Shown in pieces: positions 22,213 through 33,477 of a stretch of 64,000 bases of DNA. The DNA comes from Rhodocollybia butyracea (Eukaryota > Basidiomycota > Agaricomycetes > Agaricales > Omphalotaceae): positions 1 through 64,000 of the forward strand of contig JADNRY010000298.1 in NCBI GenBank assembly GCA_015501585.1. Direction: 5' to 3'. The position numbers and the translations under genes are program-made. Numbering within the stretch: the first letter of the stretch is position 1; each line of letters begins with the position of its first letter. The notes under the pieces are model-generated. The model had not been told where the DNA came from, did no database searches, and saw nothing but the letters and a program-made list of their open reading frames with translations.

Positions 22213-24270
22213 ATGTCTTCTTCATCCTCCACCTCACTCTTGGCTCCGACACCAACACCGAGCCATGCTCATCGAGTCCGGATCCAAGGACAAAGCCAGT
22301 CACGACAAACGCAATATAAGCTTCCGCCTTCTACGTCTTCATTAGTGTCGTCCAGTGTGTCGCAGGCTGTCAGGAGGGAAAAGGCCTTGGAAGGTCAGAA
22401 ACGGGTGAGTGTATACTGGTACTTTTACTTCTACTCGAGCCTCACTAACACTTGAGCTTGACAGAAACGCGCTGCCAAATTTGACCTATCACGATTCGCG
22501 TCCCTCAACCTTGATGATTCGGAAAATGAAGCTGAAGATGAACCCGACGATGCAGATGGATCAGTCCAGCCCAATGATATCGATATCGATATTATTGAAA
22601 CCGATGAACAACCCCCTTCATCTCTCCCACATCCCGATGGAATAAAAGTCGTTCACAGCGGACTCGCATCGTTCGCGGTGTCATTCAAAGACGATGCAAC
22701 TGATGAACTTGCAACAACCAAAGAGCCAACAAAGAAATCGAAAACATCAAAATTAAGGACCAACAAAGAATCGGAACCTAAATCTAAGTCGAAACCAAAA
22801 TCCTCTTCCAAACGTAAAGGAAAATCCCGCAACTCCAAATCCAAATCCAACTCCAACGCACGTTGGGCCGACAAATGCATGTACGCAGAGCTACTTGAGA
22901 TGCCTGGTTCAGATGCATTGGACTTGTTGGAATCCAGTACAATGAAATTTGACGTGGACACCAACGTAGACATGGAAAACACCTTGAACCTATTAGACCC
23001 TCTCCCCGTTGACCTACACACATCTTGGGTCGCTCTCGCACCTGTACCAATCGGTAAACGATGCTTGGCAATAACACACGATGCTAGTGACCGAGATAGA
23101 AATACCGGTTCTTACTCTGAACAAAATAATAATAATAATAACAACACGACCCTTCGTTCTCGATTGCACGGGAAACCTATCCCTTTTCGTATTCCTCAAT
23201 CAAGTATCCCGGGCCAACTAACATCTCCATCCCTCCCCATATCGTTCTCGTCTGCAAAACTCTCTACCCCCAGTGCAAATAACAATAATAACAGTTATTT
23301 CCACCTCTTCCCCACGCCCCTCCCTCATTCCACCATCCTCGATTGCATCCTAGATCCCAACTGGGAACAAAATGGTGTGTTGCATGTATTGGATGTTATT
23401 CGGTGGAAGGGACAGGAGTTGGGGGAATGCGAGGCTGGTATGAGGTGGGCTATATTCATACCCGAGTGGACACGTTGGTAACTGAAACTTAGATTCTGGT
23501 GGCGAGATACCCGTCTCGCGGAACTAGCCTCTGCGTTTCCTGTGTCTACATCTTTGCAACATCCTAACAACAAGCTCGCCAACCCCACCTCGGGTACATC
23601 ATCCCCTTACCTCTATCCAAAAACTCTTCTCCCAGTCCCATACCACCCCTCTCCGCTTACGCTCCCAACGCTTCTTGATGTCGTGGTTCCTGCAGCGAAA
23701 AGTGTGAGGTGGGTCGAGGTTCCGGTCCATCAAGCTGAAAGTGTTCCTGCTTTATATGAACAGGATTTAGGAATGGATATCGATTCGATCTCACTATCAT
23801 TGTCATTGTCAATGACTGCGACTCAGACATCGGCGATCCCGACCGACACCACCGTCACAACAACAACACAAACACATGCGATATCTCCAGATGGGCTCCT
23901 GCTGTATCTCGCTGAAGCGTCGTATGAGAGTGGAACGAGTCCGTTGAGTAGCTGGGTTCCACTGCGGACTATACTCACACCTACACCACAACCAACTGTT
24001 ACGGTTGGTACAGTTGATTCGAGTGGTACGGGCATACAACGTCTAAGTGTGAGTGGAACAAGTGAAGCGAGTAGAGAAAGTAGGCGTGGACCACTTGATG
24101 TATTTGAGAGGTACGTCCGTTTTTTTCTCAGTCCTCTTCTTTAATTATACCACTCGACGTACTCACGTAGTGTGTGTAGATTACTTCGTCGACGTGAAAA
24201 ACGCGAACGAGTTGAATCAGGTCGAGGACAGGGAGTTCCTGAGATGATGGAGGACGGAATGGATTTGTAG
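22213..24270 (+). CDS. SNUPN: Snurportin-1 (m3G-cap snRNP import adaptor)
   Basis: Predicted import adaptor that binds the trimethylguanosine cap of spliceosomal snRNPs and links them to importin beta. Exon 1 (MSSSSSTSLLAPTPTPSHAH) carries an importin-beta-binding-like start (TQYKLPP, then RREKALEGQKR joined over an intron to KRAAKFDLSRF). The cap-binding domain shows WVALAPVPIGKRCLAI, STILDCILDPNW and VLHVLDVIRWKGQELGECEA, then across an intron MRFWWRDTRLAELA, all close to the animal pattern (P.PVGKRCLV, TILDCI, YYVLDVMCWRG, RF+W). Loops are longer than in animals, with Lys/Ser-rich, poly-Asn and Thr-rich inserts. The last exon is basic (RLLRRREKRERVESGRG) and stops at 24270. Four exons join in phase and the gene looks intact. 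Confidence 0.85.
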
Positions 24271-24295
24271 CCATTGCTAAATTTCGCTCTCGTAT

Positions 24296-24298
<3 letters not shown>

Positions 24299-24328
<30 letters not shown>
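24299..24328. repeat. Poly-T tract
   Basis: A run of about 30 T residues lies between the convergent 3' ends of snurportin-1 and the Zn2Cys6 gene. It may be a retrotransposed poly-A remnant or a simple homopolymer, and its length is likely to be unreliable in the assembly. Confidence 0.8.
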
Positions 24329-24498
24329 CGAACGACTCAAACATGAACATGGGCTTCATCGTGGTGCTTTAGAAGATATACAAGTTTTTAACTTTTACTA
24401 AACGAGCAATCTCAATAGCGTAGCTTACAATAACGATACAAAATATGCAGTATGTATGGTATACGGTGCAACGGTGATAGCATAAAAAAAGATAACAA

Positions 24499-27400
24499 TC
24501 ACATCGGTTCGTATTGAGACATGAGATTGCGCCACGAGTCATCAGTCTCAACAGGCAAGGAGAAATCTCCAGCGTTTTGGACAGCGTTGAAAGCATTCTC
24601 GTATTCGGGCCGATAGTACTGAGCAGCATTTGGATAGTAGGGATCCGTCATGCCAGCCATTGGTATTCCCTGCTGGGGGTCATTATATGTCATAGATGGG
24701 TTAGTATACTGCTGGTACTGGTGCTCTGAATACTCTGTTGGATACTGCCAATTGGTCATTTGATCAGGCGAAGGGTACCCTTGTTCGGGAATGAAATTCT
24801 GTATTGGAAAAGGTGAAGCGGGATCCGATTTGGGACTCGAACCAGAATACGAAGGCGTCGACGGCATTTTCCGAGAAACAAGTTGAGTCATGCCTCCCAA
24901 AGCAACCAATTCGTCTTCTTCTGATTTGACAGTGGATGGTGAGCTTAATGATATCGGAGAAATGGAGATGTTGATGTTTCCAGCGAGAGCTGCATGGGCG
25001 CGCTCTTTTAGTTTGTGGAGGATCGGCTACAGAAGACGACTCATCAACATCGACCGATACCACGATACAAAGGAACTCTTACCAAAACCTTAGCTTTCCG
25101 AGAGCTCTCAGATGTCGACATGAAGAGGTTGTGAGCCAAATCCAAATGGGAAAGGGCAGATGGAGCAATGGCCATCTGTACCTTGCAGGCAATGGAACCC
25201 AGCACAATCTGAAAAGGGGCTTGAGAATACAGAAATTTTATCCATTTTATACCCACCGAACAAGAAAAGACATGGGTATATAAGAACCACATGCGCTCCG
25301 TCAAAACAGGATATCGCTTGAACATGCTGTCGATCAAACTAACGAAGGTGCAGGCACTTTCACACGCAGCCAAAACAGAAGGCGCATATTTGCTTCCCAT
25401 AGGATCGTCGGGACTATCTTCTAGAGCATGAGCAAAAAACCCTCGATGGAGGTATAACAATGCTACGGAGACGGTAAGAAAACACAGTTTATTAGAAGTT
25501 TCAAAAACGTACTAATTTCTCGAATGGCAAAGGTGATGTAACGCTGCATGACCAGCTGAATCGTCGGCTCTGGCTCAAGCTTAAGAGTTATCGGGGAACC
25601 CCCGAAGCCAGGGATCTGAAGGCTTGGAGGAATGTAGTATGAACGAACTTTTTTATCCATCTCTGTCATGGTCTTGTATGACGGAGGACGAGCTCCAAAA
25701 GCCTGCTCCATCACAACGCTCAAGCATTCAGAGCAAAAAGAGTGGTTCCAAGACGCAACTAAAAAGAAAAATGAGATTTCCGCCTACGATAAGTATACGA
25801 AGGCTTGACTCACAAGACATTTCCAGTTCTCCGTGTGCATTCTTGGCGGTTGAAAATGGCTTCTGGGTATCGATATGAGCTAGCGAGAACGACGGAGGTC
25901 GGCCATAGGTTAGACTCTGCAGAGCTCATTAGACAACAATCAAATGCATTTGAAATGGGTCTGTACCTGCCAAATATCGTAGGTGAATATCTCCCAAAGA
26001 AGGCAGCGTCGTCGAAGAGTTTCGTCTGGACTAAGATTCCATTTACCGCGGTCACGATCTTGAGAGCCATTAGCAGAAATAGTTTAGGCATGGATACCAG
26101 ATGACCTACGCAACCCAACCTGTCGTACCAAGTAGATCAACGTTAGAGTTGGCGAAAGTTTGGACCAATCAAATGGCTCACACTCTGCACCAAGTCAACA
26201 AGTACGCCCATTGTTGCCCATCTTGGGCCTTCTATATCGTCCAAAACCATGTAGTGACACATCAACACCTGTAAGTATTCATCAAAAAAAAAAAAAAAGA
26301 CGACATCGGTAATTTTGATGACGCACCAATGCTTGTATCGCTGGTATCGACTGCTCTTCAAATACCGAGTCAATAGCTAACGCTGCTTGTCCAAGCTCGT
26401 AGAACCGTGATGCCGCAGGTGAATGTGATTGTTGATCCAAGTCAAGTAATGCGCCTATCGCGAGAATCATATATATAAGTGCTAGGCTGTGAGATCCAAT
26501 ATTCGGGAAAGCGGCATTGACGTCGTAAATCGGACGAAACACTGTCTCGTAGAATTCTGGCTTTGAGATAGGAGTATACCTGTAACGAATCATCAGTACA
26601 CTAATGACAATGGATAAGACTGCACTTACATCCAAGCCGCATGTTGATAGTACAGCTCGCACAACCGCCGAGCCAATGAGACATCGGGTAAGAGACCGAT
26701 TATGTTGTTGCGCACCACATCCTTGTTCAATGACGCTGGGGTGAAAGGAAATGCATAAGAAATCCACGGATCGTTGGAAGGCATTGACGGATCGGAAGCT
26801 GATGATTTTTCTTCTTCGTCGGAAGCTGGTGATTCCTCTTCATCGGAACCTTGTTCATCCTTGGTACAAACTGAGTGACAGCAGAGAAACATAGCAAAAT
26901 AAACCTACTCGTAGAAGGTACTTTGAAGTGAACATCTTTAGCCTTTTGACATCTCTAGATTGTTGCGATTAACTTACCCGTGAATTGGCTGTTTGACCGA
27001 AGAACGTGGAACGGCCTCTATCGGATATCGAGCTACGACAGGTCGGCAACTGAGAAAAAACTAGTTGAGAGGGATGACTTACAGAGAACCCATGGCATCG
27101 ATTGTATCGTTCGCGTCGAGTTTCTTTTCGTTGATCTGTGCATCTCGTTCTAGTGGACGCTTGATCTGTAAAAGGTCGTCACTAAGCAAGGGATGCGGAT
27201 GCGGCGAGCTCATGCTATGGGAATGGGCAAGGGCATCCTCTAGCTGTCTGACTCGCGTTGCGAGTTGACTGAGCACAAATCTTGAAGCAGAAATCAGCGG
27301 CTAGCTGATCAACGGAATATCCGACACGCACCGGTTACCCTTGCCAGTAGTGAGAGACCCTATAAGAGCATGATAAATACCAATCTCGGCAAGGTTCAAG

Positions 27401-28341
27401 CAGTGTTACACACCATCTGGACATATCTGACCACAACCTGTTATCGTCGTTGGCGATACTGCCTCGTCTAGTCATGATACCAGCACACACCTTTCTTTAC
27501 ACAATTTCTGCGAAATGATCAGTATCTACGTTGTTCCAAAGATGTCCAGCCCACTTACGAGCAAGGAAAGACGCGACTACATCTGCATATGAGGTATATA
27601 TAAGTTCTGTCAATTCTGAGGCAAGGTTGAATACATACTTTAGTTTCAAGCTGATAAAATACAAGACGCGAATTAGATTCCGAAGTATAATTTGAAACTC
27701 CAAGCATACCGGCGACACTCTGCACATGAGAGAGCTGTTCCGCTGCGTTTTGTTCGTTGTACAAGAGGAGCCACCGAGGGACTGTCCGCCGAGTCCAGAA
27801 GGGAGAATAACAGAGTGCTTTGATACAACCGATCGAGATGTGCCTGGTCCAAGGCCAGTTGCCTGGCTCGCCGCCTTGTAGAGTCACGAGTTCCTCCGGC
27901 CTTTGGCTCGTATTTGGAAAAGTCATATCTGGAAAGGTCAAGAATCGCGCTGTCTTCCTCAGCCTTGACGTTTTCAGCAAACTGAATTTCCTGTAGTTGC
28001 TCGTTTAAAGGACTTTCCAAGTCTTTCTTAGCCCACTTGGGCTTGTTGGCAGCTGGATCGGACGTGACACTCGATTGGGGTATTTCCTTGGGTATTCCAG
28101 TTGGGACTTTTGACCCCGAACCCTGCTTAGGAGAAGCTTTTGGCTCGAGAGATTCAGGAGCTTGAGAACTTGAGAACCCAAAATTAGCCGGTGGCCTTTC
28201 AAAATACCCGTAGCAATGGCCATCTGGAATTAGAAAACTTTGAGCAGATCTTTCAAGCATTTGATAGGTGCACATACCGACAACGCTTTCTATTGTAAAT
28301 TTATCTTGGAGGCGAGCGACAAGCTCTTCATCATTAGGCAT
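24499..28341 (-). CDS. Zn2Cys6 fungal transcription factor, N-terminus fused to an upstream gene
   Basis: Predicted DNA-binding transcription factor. Splicing by hand gives a complete binuclear zinc cluster: CAECRR / LKLK / CSRVFPCS / NCVKKG / CGQICPDG / SLTTGKGNR, six Cys with normal spacing, over about 27740-27330 and interrupted by several short introns. A coiled-coil linker (FVLSQLATRVRQLEDALAHS) follows. The fungal-specific regulatory domain holds LALIYMILAIGALLDLD, SVFEEQSIPAIQAL, VGLHRDRGKWNLSPDETLRR and SLTYGRPPSFSLAHIDT. The Tyr/Pro/Gln-rich tail ends MSQYEPM at 24499. About 200 residues upstream of the cluster are unusual for the family: the frame runs open back into the C-terminus of the LLPKKRGYPLW gene. 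The start at 28341 (MPNDEELVARL) is only an internal ATG of that fused frame. Confidence 0.75.
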
Positions 28342-30232
28342 AACATGCTCCCCCTAGTGAAAAACATGTGTATTAGGCCGGCAAGTGAAATATTCAAATA
28401 TTTGACTTACTTCGCGGATAGTTTGCATCCAGTCATTGTCATGCGTAATTGCTATGTCCACCTCTGGCCACTACATAAAATGATGAGCGATGAAATGGAT
28501 ATGTGCACGAGTCATAGTTTACTTCAGCCAGGATCCACTTGTTCAGGACGTCCGATGGATGATAAGGCTATCTCTCGGATGAGAAATCTTGACTCGGAGA
28601 AAACTTAGTGAAGAACGTACCTCTGACCAAAAATGAAATGAATTCTCTGGGTCGCTATCAGTTATCTCAGAGGAAGAAGAGGAATCAAAGTATTCGGCAT
28701 TATATTCCGACTCTTCTCTGGGACCAGAACTTGAAGATGGCCGAGAGAAGAAATGACGATCAAGCCCCATCCGCGATGGTGAAATGATGCTCTCCCCCTT
28801 TGATTGGGAGCTTCCCTTGTTATTAATGTCCAGGTCAGGAAATGCTGACACTCGAACACTCTGCTTGAAACTCAATGGTTTCTTTCTGAGAGCAATCTTG
28901 AATCCTCGAAGAAAAACACACTGATTCTCGAACTCGCCATCAGCACCGCTCCGGGCTGCGGCATAGTCCTCTCTGGAGAACCAATATATGGGTCTCGCGC
29001 CATTTTCCACAGCCCTAGGAAGATATTCCAGATGAACATCGTATACAGCATCCCTGAAGCAGGCCACTCCCCAAGCACGCGTTTTGTCACAACCAGTGAT
29101 CAGGTATAGACTCTGTGCGCCATCTGGTGAGGTGATGCATTTGTATAGTAAAACCATGCCTTGGCACAATCTTTTGCATACTGAAGAAATTTGCCAACAT
29201 CCCTATGGTCAGTGCTTTTACCTCCTTCAGGAAGAACAAGCAAAGCGCCTTCAGGCGATCGACAATCAAACAGTAATCCTGCGCCAACTTCGTATGGCAC
29301 ACCTCTGAGGATTTTCATAAGACAGTTGCACGAAACAATTGAAAAGTGCGAGACCAAACGCACTGAATATACTGCTGGGTAGGTTGATAAGACATTATGG
29401 CTCGGGCAACATAAGAAGGGTGGCTCGCAACAAATGAAGCTGGTTTGTAGTGTTGCTCTAAATCATCAACATTCCGAGGGTCCACATCCAGTCTTTGAAA
29501 CCCATCTGGAACACCTGCAGCATTGACGGGATGATCCGCCGAACAACACACATTAAAGAGATAATTAAATGCTCCATTCCTGTTCAAATATCCCACGTCC
29601 CCAATACTGATACCAGCTGTTCTGTATTCGTAGGGTAAGTTTTCGCTAGGTGCGGGATACCATAAAGGATAGCCTCGCTTTTTTGGAAGCAGCAGTTGCG
29701 AGTACAGCTCGCTGTCGCTTCCGGATGATGGAGTCGGAGGCTGTACACGTCTAATTATGGCAGAAGAAGGAGGAAGAGGGGATGATGCAGGAGACGTGTC
29801 AGGGGTAGGATACGCCTGGGAAGATGGGGAGGCAAAATAAGATGCAGAGGAAAGAGGGGCAGCTGAAAGCAAGGGAGGATCAGGAGAATATGTGTTGGGG
29901 TTCTGAGAAAAAGGTAAAGAATGAGAGCCTGGAGGAGAAGGGCAGGCTAAAGAGACAGGGTTTGAACTTGAAGGATAAGAAGGATTGAATGGCCTCAAAG
30001 AGTCCTGGGATGGAGAGGAGGAGTGGGATCCTGAAGGAGTAATATTTGGAGAAGGATGTCCGGGGTTGAGAAGAGCGGGAGCCTCAGACGTTGGAAGCAA
30101 GGGAACTATAGGAGCCGAGTGAGATCCTGCAGGCGAACTATAGTTGATAAATACTGAATTATTTACGCTGAATCCATGAGAACTCGCAAACCATTCTCCA
30201 GTCTTAGCAGAACCTTGTTCTGGTTCTCCCAT
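28190..30232 (-). CDS. LLPKKRGYPLW-family protein, copy 1 (one frameshift)
   Basis: A protein of unknown function from a family I have seen in mushroom-forming fungi. It starts MGEPEQGSAKTGEWFASSHG, followed by a Ser/Pro-rich region of about 170 residues. The conserved part reads YSQLLLPKKRGYPLWYP, TAGISIGDVGYLNRNGAFNY, CCSADHPVNAAGVPDGF, then across an intron GVPYEVGAGLLFDCRSPEGA and AQSLYLITGCDKTRAWGVAC, IYWFSREDY and CVFLRGFKIALRK. After a Ser/acidic linker the C-terminal module is split over short exons (PYHPSDVLNKWILAE, WPEVDIAITHDNDWMQTIRE, MPNDEELVARLQDKFTIESV, DGHCYGYFERP). One base is missing near 29117-29124 relative to copy 2, shifting the frame before AQSLYL. Past YFERP the frame stays open into the Zn2Cys6 gene. 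Confidence 0.65.
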
Positions 30233-31267
30233 CTGGACAATGACGCGGATGAGCCAAGCGGCGATAATGGGCAAAAGATGTATGGAGGTGTTTGGAATTG
30301 AGTATCATTCCATCTTCCATCGTATATTTAGACATTGATCTTCCTTGTCCTTTTTCTTTTGAGACCGTGACTTGCCGAGGAACACTTTGACTCATACATA
30401 GATTGCATTTCGAATTGTGAACGTTGTGACTGGTGCTTATGCTTGCCAACACATGTCGTATAGTAGTAGTAGTATGGACTCAAGAGGAATTTTTGCTACT
30501 ATCATGTACCCACTTGTCGAATGTCATCTGACGCGGATGCCTTTTGAAAAAAGAAAAAGAAAAAAGACACTATTCATACACCCCCGAGTATGGCCGGGAC
30601 TACCTTTCGGGCCTGCTTATCATGCATCACGCCGCTCCTATCCTCTGGGTCGGCACTTGGCACTTGTGCATTAGCCTGAGCTCGGTATTTTGAGATTGTA
30701 CGACTCAGAAGCTCTAGGGGTCCGAAACCATTTCTCGACTGTGAAATTGATTACCCTTGTCCATCGCCCTAGAGTTGTTGGTATAAGTATTGGGATGAGA
30801 AGCGTTTCCTTGAGTGCTCGGCGGACTTAGTACCGCTGAACGCAAGGGATTACAAGTCCTGAATGTAATGAAGGCTCGTCCTTATGGCCGGTTTCGCATG
30901 GGAATTTCGTCCGAATTGGTTTTGATGGCGTCCAAATTAAGCTAAGCAGAATTGTTTCGCCTTATTTGGGATGTCAAAGCACCTGTCATGTGATTTTGTG
31001 AATTTACCTTCAGCGCTCAACAACAAGTTCAACGCTTCTCACTGCACTTTTCGCAGCTCCCAGTTGCCTGTTATTCCTTGTTGCGCCACTTACTCTCTTT
31101 ATTTGCGTCCTACCGCTTACTGTGTGGCAGTGTGACCAAATTTACTCAGGGCATCACTAGCAGTGGGCCATCGCTATCGCGTGGCAGTTACTCGGGCCAA
31201 AGCGGAAGGTAAGATATACAAGTAATGTAGTCTCCCGTAGGCAGACTCTAAAACCTCGTCGAGGTAT
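30233..31267. other. Upstream region of copy 1, no gene
   Basis: Only short open frames are present. A stretch near 30560-30800 has coding-like composition but no consistent frame. It probably holds the promoter of the minus gene starting at 30232, but no specific site was recognised. Confidence 0.4.
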
Positions 31268-31425
31268 CACTGCGTGCAAATCACCATAATTCTTTGTGGA
31301 AATAGTAAAAATATGTTAAACTTATGTTCAGATACTAAGATTATGTTGAAATTGTATGAAGTTCCATACAAGTTTAACATAATTTTACTATTTCCACAAA
31401 AATTGATGTTGATTTGCATGCAGTG
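31268..31425. mobile_element. 158-bp CACTA-type MITE
   Basis: The ends form near-perfect inverted repeats of about 58 bases. The left end starts CACTGCGTGCAAATCA and continues TTTGTGGAAATAGTAAAA; the right end, read inverted, starts CACTGCATGCAAATCA with the same inner block. The CACTG...CAGTG ends and the 3-bp direct repeat TAT on both sides are the hallmarks of CACTA-superfamily elements. It has no coding capacity. Confidence 0.8.
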
Positions 31426-33081
31426 TATAGTAATGGACAATAGATAGATAGATAAAAAATTTTCTTCAAGTCGACAGAATCATATTTATTCTGGAGATAA
31501 CTCTCTTTCGCGGTCATGTTCTTGAAAGTTGACGTTCATCTCACTGTCTGGTGTCGCAACCACCGCAATCCATTGGATGCCAAATGAGATTTTTTCTATA
31601 TCATACACAAATAAGAGCTAACAATCCTCTTGGAAGTTCCGCAAGTTTTTTGTTGACTCTGAAACCCATGGCAGCACTAGTCTTTTGTTCTCTTTGTCCA
31701 TGTCATCTGGCTACAGCAAAAATCTCGTCGCTGTCATGTTCAGCATACCATCTGTGCATAATATGTATACGGTAATGTGTTTTTCTTTTGTTTATCCTGC
31801 CGTGCATTGACAACTGTACTTCCCAGGCGCACTCCGCGCGCGCCGCTGTAATATGACTCTGAGCTTCGCTTCCCTGCGCTAGTGCACCCGGGGAGGAGCT
31901 ACTCTTCTTTCGAGTTTGAGGTGGTAAGGATGGCCATATGGTCCAGCCAGTGCTCCTGATGCTGGACGAGAAGGAACGAAGGATGCATGTGGACAAAGTG
32001 AGTAAACAATGTTTATTCACTGACATCTTGGGTTTCAATCTCATCAATCCAAGGAAACAATGATACCTGATACCTGAAACTCTCCAAGAAAAATCGGGAT
32101 AAATCCATACATTCTGCAACCGCTTCCAGCAAGGTAATATCTATGCTCTTGAGTCCTCAAGCATGTCAGGACAGCCTCTAAAACATAGGATTTGCGAGGA
32201 TACCGAGCCATCTACTACATCTCTCAGTACACCTTCACAACGCCACAGCCAAACACACCTTCTTCGTTTGCCAGACATCTGTCACTACTTCTTTGCAATC
32301 GTTGATGGATGCTCAGGTGGGTTTTTGCTCATAAGTAGTGCAACTTGACCTATACTAAATTTTGCTCTCATTGATTTTTGATGATCTTTCACCTATCGAA
32401 TTCGTTACCACGCACGTCAACACCATTCTATACTACCTAAGCAGCAGTCAACTCTCCCCACACGCGCACTGACATAACGCGCTACGGAAGCTGCTACGGA
32501 GTGTCGAACGTTCAACGCAGAACAGGACATGGGGAACAGATTTTTTTTTCCTGCTTGATATTGAGCAAAGTACAAACATAAATAGTAAGACGATAGCTTT
32601 CACTTCGATATGCTGCATTCGTTCGGATTTGTTGCTAAGCTGTGTAAACACCTACGTCACCTACGTTTAATTTGCATTAATGCCCCACAATCAACGGAAG
32701 TAATTACCTTAACAGGATTAAGGTACACTTTTTCCAGGACTAGAAACTTGGCAATAAATTGCCCTCGTAAAATGCATCTGACTGATACTGAACCATCCTC
32801 TTGACATTTTTTCCTGCATTAAACGCTGCTGCAGTTCTGTCTCTTACATGCACATGCAAATTCTCAGTGCAGTGGATTCTTTTTCAGTGCAGTGGATTCT
32901 TTTATGCCACATGGTGTTTATATATATCTCATTACTTCCTGTTTTGTACCCCCGCACTTTACTTCCTCGGGTTTTTACTTTTCATCGGCGGCAGTTGAAG
33001 TGCATGCGCTGCCTCTTTCGGTGTATTTAATGGTTCCATCGACAAACTCGATATTTACTGCCCTTTCTAACCTCGGACAAA
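31426..33081. other. Gene-poor stretch
   Basis: No supported gene. Short open frames have no recognisable motif. A 20-base direct duplication (TTCTCAGTGCAGTGGATTCT followed by TTTCAGTGCAGTGGATTCTT) lies near 32860-32905. Confidence 0.45.
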
Positions 33082-33431
33082 ATGCCTTCCTTTACTTCTT
33101 GTGAGTGTATTCAGGTATCCCTTGCATTCCTCGCACTGATTTTTCTTTCATAGTGCCTACTGAGCTCACCACCAAAATTTTGTGAATTTATGTCACTTTC
33201 TACATTGATCCTTCATTTGACATCACTCGTGTTCCATTGAATGATAGCAGTGCCCTCGAACTTCAGCATCTTTCCAACCGAAAAGAGCTCCTTTCCATGC
33301 TTACGGTTTGCCGGACATTTGCTGCTGTGTTGCCTCCACTTATATTCCAGTGGGTCAATATCTTTTCAACCAGAGCAGTCGCCAGCTTCCATTGCGCTGT
33401 TCATTCTTGCTTGGGAGAGTGTATTGGATAA
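33082..33431 (+). pseudogene. F-box protein gene fragment
   Basis: The start of an F-box protein can be read: MPSFTSL, a 50-base GT-AG intron, then PTELTTKIL, a TGA stop, and IYVTFYIDPSFDIT. This continues with LELQHLSNRKELLSMLTVCR and VLPPLIFQWVNIFST before a stop at 33431. The pattern LPTEL..KI...IY....D matches the F-box start of many fungal ubiquitin-ligase substrate adaptors. The in-frame TGA at about 33180 and the loss of all downstream sequence mark it as a broken remnant. Its right end abuts the 3' end of the convergent SUZ gene. Confidence 0.6.
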
Positions 33432-33477
33432 TATGAGTATCAGAAATGTTAATATGTTATTGGGCCCAGGCACGTAC

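Noticed and set aside
31703..32119. 138-residue minus frame
   Set aside because: No motif, no splice-consistent neighbours, and composition typical of chance frames.
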